Shown here in pieces: positions 1 to 8,334 of a DNA stretch of 64,000 bases; the stretch's first letter is position 1; each line of letters begins with the position of its first letter. Source of the stretch: DATFVA01 sp963743325. Lineage in GTDB: Bacteria; Bacteroidota; Ignavibacteria; Ignavibacteriales; Ignavibacteriaceae. Under the pieces are notes generated by a model. That model did not search any database. It saw only the letters and a list, made by a program, of their open reading frames with translations, and was not told the origin of the DNA. Location of the stretch: NCBI GenBank assembly GCA_963743325.1, contig CAVUOZ010000010.1:620001-684000 (forward strand), read 5' to 3'. Both the position numbers and the translations under genes were made by a program.

Positions 1-1370
1 ATTTGATCCGCAGCTTCCTGAATTTCTTTCTGGGCTCTCTCCCACATCCTTATATCCCCGCCGTATTTCTCTACATTCTCATCTCTGAAAGAAAGCTGGG
101 TTGTGAAATCCTTAAAGCCCATCTGCTCGAAGACCACCTGGATAAGTTCAATTACATTGCATACTTCGTCCTTCAGTTGATCTTCACGGACAAATATATG
201 TGAATCATCAACTGCAAATGAACGCACGCGTGTTAAGCCGTTAAGCTCTCCTGATTGTTCATACCTGTAGACTGTTCCGAATTCAGCATACCTTATAGGA
301 AGATCCCGGTAACTTCTTGGTTTGCTCAGATATATCTGAAAATGATGTGGACAATTCATCGGCTTAAGAAGATATTCTTCTTTGCCGTCTTCAAGTTGTA
401 TCGGAGGAAACTGACTGTCTTTATAATAAGGATAATGTCCGCTTGTTTTATAAAGATTAATGTTCCCGATATGTGGAGTAATTACAGGTTCGTACCCGCG
501 TTTTCTCTGCTCGTCGCGCAGATAATTTTCGAGAGTTTCTCTTAATATAGTTCCTTTCGGGAGCCATATCGGAAGTCCGCTGCCGACACTATTAGTTATA
601 AGGAAAAGCTCCAGCTCTTTACCAAGCTTACGATGATCTCTTTTCTTTGCTTCTTCAAGTCTTTCAAGATACTCATCAAGCATTTTTTTCTTCGGGAATG
701 AAATACCGTAAATTCTCTGAAGCTGTTTGTTATGTTCATCCCCGCGCCAGTAAGATCCTGATACACTAAGCAGTTTAACATATTTTATTTTCCCGGCTGA
801 AGGAAGGTGCGGACCTGTACATAAATCAGTAAAGTTTCCTTCATTATATATGCTTATGGTTTCATCAGTCTCATTAATCTCACTCAAAATCTCAACTTTG
901 TACTGGTCGCCTTTACCCTTGAAATACGCAATAGCATTATCTTTTGATAATTCAACCCGTTCAAAGAAATTATCTTCTTTTGCTATTTTATTCATTCTCT
1001 CTTCGATTATACGAAGGTCCTCTTCTCCTAATTTCTTATTTATATCGAAATCATAATAGAAACCATTTTCAATAGCCGGACCTACACCGAATTTTGCTTC
1101 CGGATAAAGCGAAAGGATTGCGTGAGCCATTAAATGAGAGGTAGAATGCCAGTATACTTCCTTTCCCTTTTCATCATCAAAGGTAAGAAAATTAACTGCA
1201 GCATTGTAATCAATCTGAGCTCTTAAATCCTTTACTAGTCCATTTACCTCAACCGCAAGAGCATCCTGTCCTAATCTGGGAGAGATTGATTCAGCAACCT
1301 GGAATCCCGAAACACCTTTATCGTATTCCTGCGTTCTGCCGTCGGGAAATGTAATTTTTATTTTTTCCAT
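1..1370 (-). CDS. thrS: Threonyl-tRNA synthetase, N-terminal 456 residues (cut by window edge)
   Basis: Charges tRNA-Thr with threonine in the cytoplasm. Reading from ATG at 1370, the protein starts MEKIKITFPDGRT, an N-terminal TGS domain. It continues into the editing domain with HSTSHLMAHA (the HxxxH motif) and then the class II catalytic core with MNCPHH, whose Cys is a zinc ligand in this family, and RYAEFGTVYRYEQSGEL. The 3' end, including the anticodon-binding domain, lies outside the window. No clear Shine-Dalgarno precedes the ATG; a hairpin with a T-run sits about 20 bases upstream. Identification is certain from the motifs; only the C-terminus is missing. Confidence 0.96.
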   Translation of the reverse strand, partial: MEKIKITFPDGRTQEYDKGVSGFQVAESISPRLGQDALAVEVNGLVKDLRAQIDYNAAVNFLTFDDEKGKEVYWHSTSHLMAHAILSLYPEAKFGVGPAIENGFYYDFDINKKLGEEDLRIIEERMNKIAKEDNFFERVELSKDNAIAYFKGKGDQYKVEILSEINETDETISIYNEGNFTDLCTGPHLPSAGKIKYVKLLSVSGSYWRGDEHNKQLQRIYGISFPKKKMLDEYLERLEEAKKRDHRKLGKELELFLITNSVGSGLPIWLPKGTILRETLENYLRDEQRKRGYEPVITPHIGNINLYKTSGHYPYYKDSQFPPIQLEDGKEEYLLKPMNCPHHFQIYLSKPRSYRDLPIRYAEFGTVYRYEQSGELNGLTRVRSFAVDDSHIFVREDQLKDEVCNVIELIQVVFEQMGFKDFTTQLSFRDENVEKYGGDIRMWERAQKEIQEAADQ

Positions 1371-1386
1371 TTTTAGTTTTTTTAAT

Positions 1387-1410
1387 AAAAAAATCGGAGA
1401 CAACTCCGAT
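1387..1410 (-). terminator. Hairpin plus T-run between tRNA-Val and thrS
   Basis: On the minus strand a perfect 7-bp stem (ATCGGAG / CTCCGAT, loop TTGT) is followed directly by seven T. It lies downstream of the two tRNA genes and only about 17 bases before the thrS ATG. It can be the terminator of the tRNA transcript or an attenuator in the thrS leader. Sequence alone does not separate the two. Confidence 0.7.
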
Positions 1411-1439
1411 GGCTGCACAATTAACAAGCATTAATTTAT

Positions 1440-1464
1440 AATTAACAATTATCTATTGTTAATT
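1440..1464. repeat. Inverted repeat, 10-bp arms
   Basis: AATTAACAAT (1440-1449) and ATTGTTAATT (1455-1464) are perfect inverted arms around 5 bases, just 3' of tRNA-Val. The adjoining AATTGTTCATT (1461-1471) recurs at 1591-1601 on the other side of the tRNA. Function unknown. Confidence 0.6.
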
Positions 1465-1479
1465 GTTCATTTTATATAG

Positions 1480-1553
1480 TGGGCTCTAGAGGAGTCGAAC
1501 CTCTGACCTTCTGCACGTCAAGCAGACGCTCTAACCAACTGAGCTAAGAGCCC
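1480..1553 (-). tRNA. tRNA-Val (anticodon GAC)
   Basis: The minus strand folds into a full cloverleaf. Acceptor arms are GGGCTCT and AGAGCCC with discriminator A, the D-loop is AGCTCAGTTGGTTAGAGC, the anticodon stem is TCTGC/GCAGA with loop TTGACGT (GAC, reading valine codons), and the T-loop is GGTTCGACTCC. CCA is not encoded. It lies 56 bases downstream of tRNA-Leu on the same strand, so the two are probably co-transcribed. Confidence 0.95.
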
Positions 1554-1569
1554 GGATTTCCTAATTTAC

Positions 1570-1601
1570 AATGAACAATTTATAATAATTAATTGTTCAT
1601 T
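1570..1601. repeat. Inverted repeat, 11-bp arms, between the tRNA genes
   Basis: AATGAACAATT (1570-1580) and AATTGTTCATT (1591-1601) form perfect inverted arms around a 10-base AT spacer between tRNA-Leu and tRNA-Val. The right arm is the sequence also found at 1461-1471, so tRNA-Val is bracketed by an 11-bp direct repeat. Confidence 0.6.
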
Positions 1602-1609
1602 ATTTCCAG

Positions 1610-1695
1610 TACCGAGGGCCGGACTCGAACCGGCACGGGTGTAAACACCCACAGGATTTTAAGTCCTGTGCGTCTACCAATTCCGCCACCCCGGC
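1610..1695 (-). tRNA. tRNA-Leu (anticodon TAA)
   Basis: This is an 86-nt class II tRNA. The acceptor arms are GCCGGGG and CCTCGGT (with two G-T pairs) and discriminator A. The anticodon stem is CAGGA/TCCTG with loop CTTAAAA (TAA). A long variable arm, TGGGTGTTTACACCCG, is present as expected for leucine tRNAs, and the T-loop is GGTTCGAGTCC. CCA is not encoded. Confidence 0.95.
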
Positions 1696-1748
1696 AAGAA
1701 TTATTATTCGATATTTTTTAAGAACGCAATAGTTAAAAAATTATAATC

Positions 1749-1777
1749 TGTCATACAGAGTTTGTCGAAATATGACA
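1749..1777. repeat. REP-like palindrome around an AGAGTTTGTCGAAA core
   Basis: TGTCATA and TATGACA are perfect 7-bp inverted arms around a core containing GAGTTTGTCGAA. It resembles the dispersed GAGCTTGTCGAAG-type palindromes common between genes in Bacteroidota-group genomes. Only one copy is seen here, so membership in a repeat family is inferred from memory of that pattern. Confidence 0.4.
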
Positions 1778-2025
1778 ATTGTAACCACCCGCAAAGAACA
1801 GAAAAATTCAATTTTAGCTTTTGAATATAGATAATTGAATAGTTTCTTGCAAGAAATTAACCGTGTCGGCTGCATTCAGAATATACTATTAAAAATGTCA
1901 ATCCCATAACTTTTTAAGAAAGATGATAATATGTCGCATTGGACTATAAATAAGGTAACCATGAGGGGATAGAAAAAAGGTCGTTGGGTCATAATATAGG
2001 TAACCCAAAATTTTGAAGGTTATCT

Positions 2026-3168
2026 ATGAGCAATTCAGCAAAGAAAGAGTATCTGATTGAGATCAGGAAACGATATTTTCTGGCAACAAAAACAGAAAAA
2101 TCACTGATACTTGATGAACTTTGTACAGTTTGTAATTTTAACAGAAAATATGCCATCAGGCTTCTTTCTAAAAAACCAGGTGAACGTAACAGGAAAAAAG
2201 GAAGGCCCAGGAAATATTACAGTGAAGCTATCATAGAGTTCTTAAAAGATCTTTGGGTGCTAACCAACCTGGCCTGTGCAGAAAGATTAAAAGCAGCTAT
2301 ACCCTTATGGCTGCCATATTACCAGTTTCACAGAAGAAATGATCTAAGTGAAAAGGATGTAAAGCTTCTAAGAGAAATCTCTCCAAGCACAATTAAGCGA
2401 TTGCTCAGAAAACTCAGATCAAAGTATAAGAAATTTGGACTTTCGACCACCAAACCGAGTTCTTTGCTGAAGAAACAAGTCCCTATTAAACTGAACCAAT
2501 GGGATCAGTCAAAGCCAGGCTTTATTGAAGCTGATACTGTTGCACATTGCGGCTCTTCTGTCTCAGGACAATTTGTCTACACCCTTAACATAGTCGATAT
2601 TGCAACAGGGTGGACAGAGCAGAGAGCCATCTGGGGCAAGGGCAGAGCCGGGGTCTTTGATGCTCTTCAGAATATCAGAAAGGTACTTCCTTTCAAGGTT
2701 CTTGGCTTTGACTGTGACAACGGTGGAGAGCTGCTTAATTATATGCTGCTGGAATATTTTACAAATAAGAAAAATCCTGTTCAGTATACACGTTCAAGAG
2801 AGTATAAGAAAAATGATAACGCACATATCGAAGAGAAAAACTGGACTCACGTCAGGCAGTTTATTGGTTACCAGAGATTTGATAAAATTAAAACCGTAGA
2901 TATGCTTAATGACCTTTACCAAGGCGAATGGAGATATTACCTGAACTTCTTTATCCCTTCTTTCAAACTGATTGAAAAGAAAAGAGATGGGGCTAAGATC
3001 ATCAAAAAGTTCTCTTCCCCACTGACTCCTTTTCAGAGATTATTGGCTTCCGATCATATCAAAGCCACAAGTAAAAAAGAACTTACTAAAATCTTTAGCT
3101 CGCTTGATCCTTTTGTTCTTCAGAAGAAAATGAAAAATAAAATTATAAATATCCTTAAACTTTATTAA
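2026..3168 (+). CDS. IS transposase with integrase (rve) catalytic core
   Basis: Cuts and joins the ends of the surrounding insertion sequence. The 380-residue protein has a basic N-terminal helix-turn-helix-like part (about residues 1-140) and an RNase-H-fold catalytic core. Candidate DDE residues are D170 (IEADTVAH), D231 (FDCDNGGE) and E269 or E270 (NDNAHIEEKNW). A basic C-terminal tail follows. The ATG lies 9 bases after GAAGG. The reading frame is intact and both inverted ends are present, so the element may still be mobile. It is related to IS481/ISNCY-type integrase-core transposases; the exact family is uncertain. Confidence 0.88.
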   Translation: MSNSAKKEYLIEIRKRYFLATKTEKSLILDELCTVCNFNRKYAIRLLSKKPGERNRKKGRPRKYYSEAIIEFLKDLWVLTNLACAERLKAAIPLWLPYYQFHRRNDLSEKDVKLLREISPSTIKRLLRKLRSKYKKFGLSTTKPSSLLKKQVPIKLNQWDQSKPGFIEADTVAHCGSSVSGQFVYTLNIVDIATGWTEQRAIWGKGRAGVFDALQNIRKVLPFKVLGFDCDNGGELLNYMLLEYFTNKKNPVQYTRSREYKKNDNAHIEEKNWTHVRQFIGYQRFDKIKTVDMLNDLYQGEWRYYLNFFIPSFKLIEKKRDGAKIIKKFSSPLTPFQRLLASDHIKATSKKELTKIFSSLDPFVLQKKMKNKIINILKLY

Positions 3169-3178
3169 GATTTTCTCA

Positions 3179-3221
3179 GAAGCTAAGCTACGTTCGGCTA
3201 CGCCTCTCTTCGCTTAGCTTC
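3179..3221 (+). terminator. Hairpin after the transposase gene
   Basis: GAAGCTAAGC (3179-3188) and GCTTAGCTTC (3212-3221) are perfect 10-bp inverted arms around 23 bases, starting 11 bases after the transposase stop. There is no long T-run directly after, so it may be a factor-dependent terminator or a structural part of the element. Confidence 0.45.
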
Positions 3222-3446
3222 AAGTTTTACTTAATCATTCACACTTCCCATTTTTGACTTAATATTTTATTTTTTTTACCCCCTGGTAACCTGTTTATTA
3301 TTATGTTTTTTTATTATTCTTCGGTTACCTTTTATTATGACCCAACACGTATGTACTATGTCAATCACAATGACTTCAGGCTTCTTTCTGAACTCTATTT
3401 CTCTTATCTTATTTTCTTATTTTACAAACTTTAATAAGGTTTCCGG

Positions 3447-4382
3447 ATGTATGCATTAGAAGTTCAGCATCTTTCAAAATCTTTTGATTCTCTGAAAGCC
3501 GTGGATGATGTCTCCTTTTCGGTGCCTGAAGGTTCAGTATTTGGACTCATTGGCAGGAACGGAGCAGGCAAAACTACTACAATCAGGATGATGATGAATA
3601 TTTACCTTCCCGATTCAGGTGAAGTAATACTGAGAGGATCTCAAATAGGACGGGAATTTAAAGACAGGGTAGGTTATCTCCCTGAAGAACGGGGTCTATA
3701 TAAAAAAATGAAAGTACTCGAAACTCTTCTGTTCTTTGCTGAACTAAAAGGTAAAACCGGAAAAGAGGTTGAAGCTAAAGCCAATGAATACCTGAACAAG
3801 TTTGAGCTTTCAGACAGAAAGAATTCAAAAATCGAAGATCTCTCAAAAGGAAATCAGCAGAAAGTACAATTTATAACTACTATTCTCCATGACCCTGAAT
3901 TTATAATACTCGATGAACCTTTCTCCGGATTAGATCCGATTAATACAAATCTGTTAAAAGAAATTATACTGGATCTAAAAAGACAGGAAAAAGTCATAAT
4001 ATTTTCTACCCACCTGATGGAATTTGCTGAGAGGATGTGCGATCATATTGCTATGATTGATGAAGGAAAGATTATTCTGCATGGTAATCTTGAAGAAATA
4101 AAGAGATCTTTTGGACAGCGAAATGTAACAATATCTCATATCGGGGATATTTTTTTCGTTAAGGATTATCCGTTTGTTGAAAAATTTGAAAGTTTCGGAA
4201 ATGTAACTAGTATCCGTGTAAAAAATCCGGCACAAATACAGGACCTTTTAAAAATCCTTGTAGAGAAAAATATTGTGGTTAAAAAGTTTGATGCTAAAGA
4301 TATTTCATTACACCAGATATTCGTTGAAGCTGTCGGTAAGAGATCAGCGGAAAATTACAGAATGGAGGTTGCAAATGTTTAA
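3447..4382 (+). CDS. ABC transporter ATP-binding protein, NatA-like
   Basis: ATPase subunit of an ABC-2 type exporter working with the permease that follows. Motifs are GRNGAGKT (Walker A, residues 36-43), LSKGNQQK (signature, 132-139), FIILDE (Walker B with E157) and STHLMEFAE (switch His). The C-terminal 80 residues are the DUF4162-type extension found in NatA-like sodium or drug exporter ATPases. Its last 8 bases overlap the permease start, a sign of translational coupling. The substrate cannot be read from the sequence; sodium ions or hydrophobic compounds are typical for the family. Confidence 0.9.
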   Translation: MYALEVQHLSKSFDSLKAVDDVSFSVPEGSVFGLIGRNGAGKTTTIRMMMNIYLPDSGEVILRGSQIGREFKDRVGYLPEERGLYKKMKVLETLLFFAELKGKTGKEVEAKANEYLNKFELSDRKNSKIEDLSKGNQQKVQFITTILHDPEFIILDEPFSGLDPINTNLLKEIILDLKRQEKVIIFSTHLMEFAERMCDHIAMIDEGKIILHGNLEEIKRSFGQRNVTISHIGDIFFVKDYPFVEKFESFGNVTSIRVKNPAQIQDLLKILVEKNIVVKKFDAKDISLHQIFVEAVGKRSAENYRMEVANV

Positions 4383-5643
4383 CAGAAGAACCCTTGCAAT
4401 CATTAAACGTGAATTAAGAGAGAAATTATTCTCCAAGACGTTTATCATTATGACAATACTGCTCCCTCTTTTTATGATAGGAATACTGGCTTTCCAGACT
4501 TTTCTTTACTCATATGAAGGAGATAGCAATACTAACCTGATCATTGTAACCGAATCACCTTCCCTGAAAACTGAAATGGAGAACGAATTCAATAATCTTC
4601 CCTTTGTTAAAAGTGGTTATTATAAGGTTAGATTCGAAAACATAAACAAACATGAATTGGATAACTTTATTAATTCCAGGAAAGCTGATTTACTTTCAGA
4701 AAAGATTACTGGTTTGATCTTTATTCCTGATTCGGCATTAACCTCAAAAAAGGTGGAATATTTCTCAAAAAATCCTACTAATAGAACGTTATTTGAAAAG
4801 GTTCAACCAACAATTAATAATGTTCTGGTGACAACTTATTTTAGAGGGAAAGACATTTCAGTTACAGATATTTCTTATGCAAGACAAAGTGTGGATTTTA
4901 ACAACTTTAGAATCAGCAGCGATAAAGCAGTAGAAGAAGAAGGAACGGGAACGGTAATAGTAGCATTCCTATTTACTTTTCTTCTATACTTCAGTCTCAT
5001 ATTTATCGGACAGATGATGATGCGTTCTGTTGTATCTGAAAAGACAAACAGAATTGTGGAAATACTCTTATCATCAGCCGACAGTAAAGAACTGATGACA
5101 GGGAAAATTATGGGGACAAGTATCACAGGTCTAATTCAAATGACCATCTGGATTCTTCCCGTTATTTTGTTGGTAACCACAGCCTGGTTCACACTCCCTC
5201 CTGAATTCACTCTGAAGCTGAATATGATGCAGATAGGATATTTTCTTCTAAACTTTTTTATTGGACTAATAACTTTTATGGGACTCTTTACTTCAGTAGG
5301 AGCAATATTCGATAACGAGCAGGATACGCAATCAGGTATGTGGCCCATTTTGATGCTGATAATGATTCCTTTTTTTATAGCGATAGCTATGCTTGAAAAC
5401 TCTGATAATAGTATAGCAAGAATTGCTTCTATGCTGCCGTTTGCATCAATCATTGTGATGCCTGCTAGAATGGTACTTTCAGAAATTCCTGTCTGGCAGT
5501 TTATTTTATCGCTTATTGTGAATATTGCAACAATGCTTCTGTTATTTCCTGCTGCGGGAAAAGTTTACAGAGTAGGTATCCTGATGAGCGGGAAAAAACC
5601 CAGGTGGTCAGAAGTAGTAAAATGGCTTAAGTACAAATATTAA
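4375..5643 (+). CDS. ABC-2 type permease, NatB-like
   Basis: Membrane subunit paired with the preceding ATPase. The start MFNRRTLAI at 4375 is chosen because GGAGG lies just upstream (in AATGGAGGTTGCAAATG) and it overlaps the ATPase stop by 8 bases. An open frame extending back to 4273 lies within the ATPase gene and is not used. The 422 residues contain one N-terminal membrane segment (about 20-40), a large extracytoplasmic domain, then a cluster of about five segments including MMMRSVVSEKTNRIVEILLS, the conserved cytoplasmic motif of NatB/ABC2_membrane_3 proteins. Substrate unknown. Confidence 0.9.
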   Translation: MFNRRTLAIIKRELREKLFSKTFIIMTILLPLFMIGILAFQTFLYSYEGDSNTNLIIVTESPSLKTEMENEFNNLPFVKSGYYKVRFENINKHELDNFINSRKADLLSEKITGLIFIPDSALTSKKVEYFSKNPTNRTLFEKVQPTINNVLVTTYFRGKDISVTDISYARQSVDFNNFRISSDKAVEEEGTGTVIVAFLFTFLLYFSLIFIGQMMMRSVVSEKTNRIVEILLSSADSKELMTGKIMGTSITGLIQMTIWILPVILLVTTAWFTLPPEFTLKLNMMQIGYFLLNFFIGLITFMGLFTSVGAIFDNEQDTQSGMWPILMLIMIPFFIAIAMLENSDNSIARIASMLPFASIIVMPARMVLSEIPVWQFILSLIVNIATMLLLFPAAGKVYRVGILMSGKKPRWSEVVKWLKYKY

Positions 5644-5646
5644 ATC

Positions 5647-5687
5647 CAGGACAGGGATGGGAAAATTTCTCTCCCTATCCCTTCCTG
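5647..5687. terminator. Bidirectional terminator hairpin between convergent genes
   Basis: CCAGGACAGGGATGGGA pairs with TCTCCCTATCCCTTCCTG across AAATT, with small bulges. It lies between the stops of the ABC permease (plus) and the M1 peptidase (minus). T-rich sequence follows on the plus side. Confidence 0.6.
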
Positions 5688-5706
5688 TGAATTTATTTTT
5701 CCGTTT

Positions 5707-7998
5707 CTATTTCATTAAAATCATTTTGTGCTTGAGTACGATATCGTTTGCTCTTAATTCATAAATATATATACCGCTGCTTAAATCAGTGCCGTCGAAA
5801 TTCTTAGTATAGGAACCGGCTTCATAATTCCCATCAGCAAGTGTTCTTACTACCTGACCAAGCAAATTGTAAACAACCAGTCTTACTTTTGCTGCTTCAG
5901 GAAGTTCAAACCTGATAATAGTCCCCGGGTTAAATGGATTAGGATAATTTTGACTCAAACTATACTGATCAGGTTTAATACCACCTTTTACTTCAATTTC
6001 ATTGCTATACTCAAAACTGCCATCATAATCAATTTGTTTCAACCTGTACGTAAAATCTCCGAAACTATTTATATAATCAGTGAATGAATAAGAGTTCGGT
6101 ATTGTTGACGTCCCGTTTCCTTCTACAAATCCGATTTTTTGCCAGGTATTCTCAGCAGCAGTATTCTTTCTCTGGATCTCGAAACCGCTGTTATTTTTTT
6201 CTGTAGCTGTTGTCCAGTTTAGGGTTACCAGGCTTCCTCTTGCTGTGGCTGTAAAGCTGGTTAACTCAACAGGCAGCGGGGGAATCTGAGTTAGTGTGGC
6301 AATTTTCAGTACAATATTATTATTAGGATCAAATGAAACTGATAACGGCTGACGACTAAAACTAAATGTGAATATCTGGTTATTTGAATCATTCATCACT
6401 CTCATTGTGCTATCAGCTCCGGTATTAAAATGCACTTTTATTTCAATTGGCATCGTGTGAAAGGGAGTATTTGATTGTGTCTGATCCGCTACAAAACCAA
6501 CTTCCCATTGCCCCGAACCCTGATCAGCAATCCAGAACTTGTTCGCATAAACAGGATGATTAGGTTGGAGAACCCATTCATCAAAAAACCAGGTTAAATC
6601 CTGACCGTAAACTTCACTCATATCATCACGGAAATCTGTAGTCACTGCACTTTTATATTTCAAGGCCGGATCATTTGCATAGTGATATAAACCCTGGAAA
6701 AATAGAGCATCCCCCATCACATATCTCAACATGTGAAGGACGCAAGCACCCTTGTCATAAGTTATAGCAGTGTTAAATAATATGTCTGTAGGCGGGGTAT
6801 TTACAATCCAATCAGGGTTATAAATCGGCCATCCCGGATTAGCGCTTAAATAATAACTGGCGTCAGAATTGATATCACTCTTATAAGCTGCATAGCCAGA
6901 AGTATGTTCTGACCATAAAGCCTCAGAATATGTGGCAAAACCTTCATTAAGCCAGACATCAGCCCAGGTTGCACACGTTATCATATCACCAAACCATTGG
7001 TGAGCAAATTCATGTGAAATTAGCCATTCCGACCAGCAATTAGGACAGAGACTTGTCAAAGTCTGGTTTTCCATACCGCCCCAGATAAACTGATTATTAA
7101 GTGTGGCAAAGCCGTTTTTGCCAAATGGATGCTCACCGAATAATTCCGAATAGGTAGTGGTCATATCAATGATTTTAGTTTCCATACTGTGTAGACTACC
7201 CACATCTTCCCCGGTGTTCCAATAAAATCTTATGGGTATACTGTCATTTGGATTGGATATCTTATGCCAGTAAACTATATCCAGGTTATAATTTACTTTT
7301 CCTGTCATTACGGTGAGATAAGTAGCAACCGGGTCTGAACTAACCCAATGATAATAAATAGTATCGGCATTTTGAACAGAATCAACAAGTAATCCATTCG
7401 AACCGAATTTAACGGAGGTTGGAACTTTTACTGTAAGATCGGTAGTTGCTTTATCCGAAGGTTTATCCCAACTCGGGAACCATTTCCTTGCGCCTTCCGG
7501 TTCACAGTCCGTAAAGAAAAATCCATTACTGACATATACTGCGCCATCACTCACATTATTATGCCTGTAATAAATCTTTACGTTGACGGTTTCTCCGACT
7601 GTATAAGTCCGATCCAGGTTTATAGTTAATATGTTCGCGGTGTGCGTAAAAGAAATTCCTGCTATTGAGACTGAATCAATGGTTAATGATGCGTTAACAG
7701 CATTCATCCTGATCGAATTCAACGTGGAATCAACCTGGAAGGTTAGTATCTCATAACCTGAAAATGATTTCGGATAAGGACTTATGAAACAACTGTATAA
7801 ATTCAGGTTCAGTTCGTAATTCAAAACATTATAGGAATGCCGGATATCCGCAGTTATTTCAACCGGACTATAATTTATATTTGAATTTATTTTTTTCTGA
7901 CTGCAGTATTCAGAACCTTTTTCATGGTTACTCTGGGCAAACTGAATTCCCGGCAGACTGGTAAGAAAAAATAACACAAGCAGTAAATAATTCTTCAT
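5707..7998 (-). CDS. Secreted M1-family aminopeptidase with T9SS sorting tail
   Basis: Zinc aminopeptidase expected to be exported and released or anchored by type IX secretion. I chose ATG at 7998 (MKNYLLLVLFF) because GGAG lies 6 bases before it; a GTG four codons upstream would itself use those bases. An N-terminal signal peptide ends near SLPGIQFAQ. M1 hallmarks follow: GGMENQ (about 307-312), HEFAHQWFGD (zinc His at about 329 and 333) and NEGFATYSE (third ligand Glu near 352). After the peptidase part comes a linker domain (VELTSFTATARG...) and the sorting domain (NYPNPFNPGT ... SSGIYIYEL ... KMILMK). 763 residues. It is transcribed away from the merR cassette. Confidence 0.9.
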   Translation of the reverse strand: MKNYLLLVLFFLTSLPGIQFAQSNHEKGSEYCSQKKINSNINYSPVEITADIRHSYNVLNYELNLNLYSCFISPYPKSFSGYEILTFQVDSTLNSIRMNAVNASLTIDSVSIAGISFTHTANILTINLDRTYTVGETVNVKIYYRHNNVSDGAVYVSNGFFFTDCEPEGARKWFPSWDKPSDKATTDLTVKVPTSVKFGSNGLLVDSVQNADTIYYHWVSSDPVATYLTVMTGKVNYNLDIVYWHKISNPNDSIPIRFYWNTGEDVGSLHSMETKIIDMTTTYSELFGEHPFGKNGFATLNNQFIWGGMENQTLTSLCPNCWSEWLISHEFAHQWFGDMITCATWADVWLNEGFATYSEALWSEHTSGYAAYKSDINSDASYYLSANPGWPIYNPDWIVNTPPTDILFNTAITYDKGACVLHMLRYVMGDALFFQGLYHYANDPALKYKSAVTTDFRDDMSEVYGQDLTWFFDEWVLQPNHPVYANKFWIADQGSGQWEVGFVADQTQSNTPFHTMPIEIKVHFNTGADSTMRVMNDSNNQIFTFSFSRQPLSVSFDPNNNIVLKIATLTQIPPLPVELTSFTATARGSLVTLNWTTATEKNNSGFEIQRKNTAAENTWQKIGFVEGNGTSTIPNSYSFTDYINSFGDFTYRLKQIDYDGSFEYSNEIEVKGGIKPDQYSLSQNYPNPFNPGTIIRFELPEAAKVRLVVYNLLGQVVRTLADGNYEAGSYTKNFDGTDLSSGIYIYELRANDIVLKHKMILMK

Positions 7999-8010
7999 AG
8001 TGGACTCCAC

Positions 8011-8334
8011 GGATGAATAGTTAAAAAAATTAAATCAATGTAAAATATAAATGTTTCATATAAAAAGAATCCCAAATTTTACTGTACTTATTAAGATCAA
8101 ATATCATTAAAAAATGAGCCTCATCAATATTTCCCATCATTTTACCGTAAAAAATAACAATTGCTACTAGCATCTTTTTCTCATAACAAGGAAAAACATC
8201 TGGTTTTTTCTTCTGTCTGATAATGTATCCCTCATTATTGAGTAAATTTCCAACAAATTAGTAGATTTTTAACTGGCAATAAAGTTGATATTTATAATTA
8301 TTAAATATTTATCTGAATTTTAACTAATTACGCA
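8011..8334. promoter_or_regulatory. Divergent intergenic region, peptidase / merR
   Basis: 324 AT-rich bases separate the divergently read M1 peptidase and merR-octaheme operon, so promoters for both must lie here. I see no gene and no convincing MerR-type dyad with 19- or 20-bp spacing. A run of AT-rich sequence directly precedes the merR ATG without a clear Shine-Dalgarno. Confidence 0.4.

Larger units (their letters stand above)
1983..3346 (+). mobile_element. Complete insertion sequence, rve-type transposase, about 1.36 kb
   Basis: The ends are inverted repeats: GTTGGGTCATAATA at 1983-1996 matches the reverse complement of 3333-3346 exactly. The similarity continues inward through a shared GGTAACC a few bases later (1999-2005 and 3323-3329), with a further GGTAACC copy inside the right end (3285-3291). 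It holds one intact transposase gene. No target-site duplication is evident in the immediate flanks. It sits between tRNA-Leu and an ABC transporter operon. I cannot assign an IS family with confidence; an ISNCY-type element with an integrase-core transposase is one possibility. Confidence 0.82.

Noticed and set aside
255..1056. Plus-strand open frames in the first kilobase
   Set aside because: They are antisense to thrS, whose minus-strand protein is unmistakable.
4273..4374. Upstream extension of the NatB-like permease
   Set aside because: It is inside the ATPase gene, and GGAGG before the ATG at 4375 supports the shorter protein.
7999..8010. GTG start four codons upstream for the M1 peptidase
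   Set aside because: GGAG, the ribosome site for the ATG at 7998, lies inside these codons, and the signal peptide starts cleanly at that ATG.
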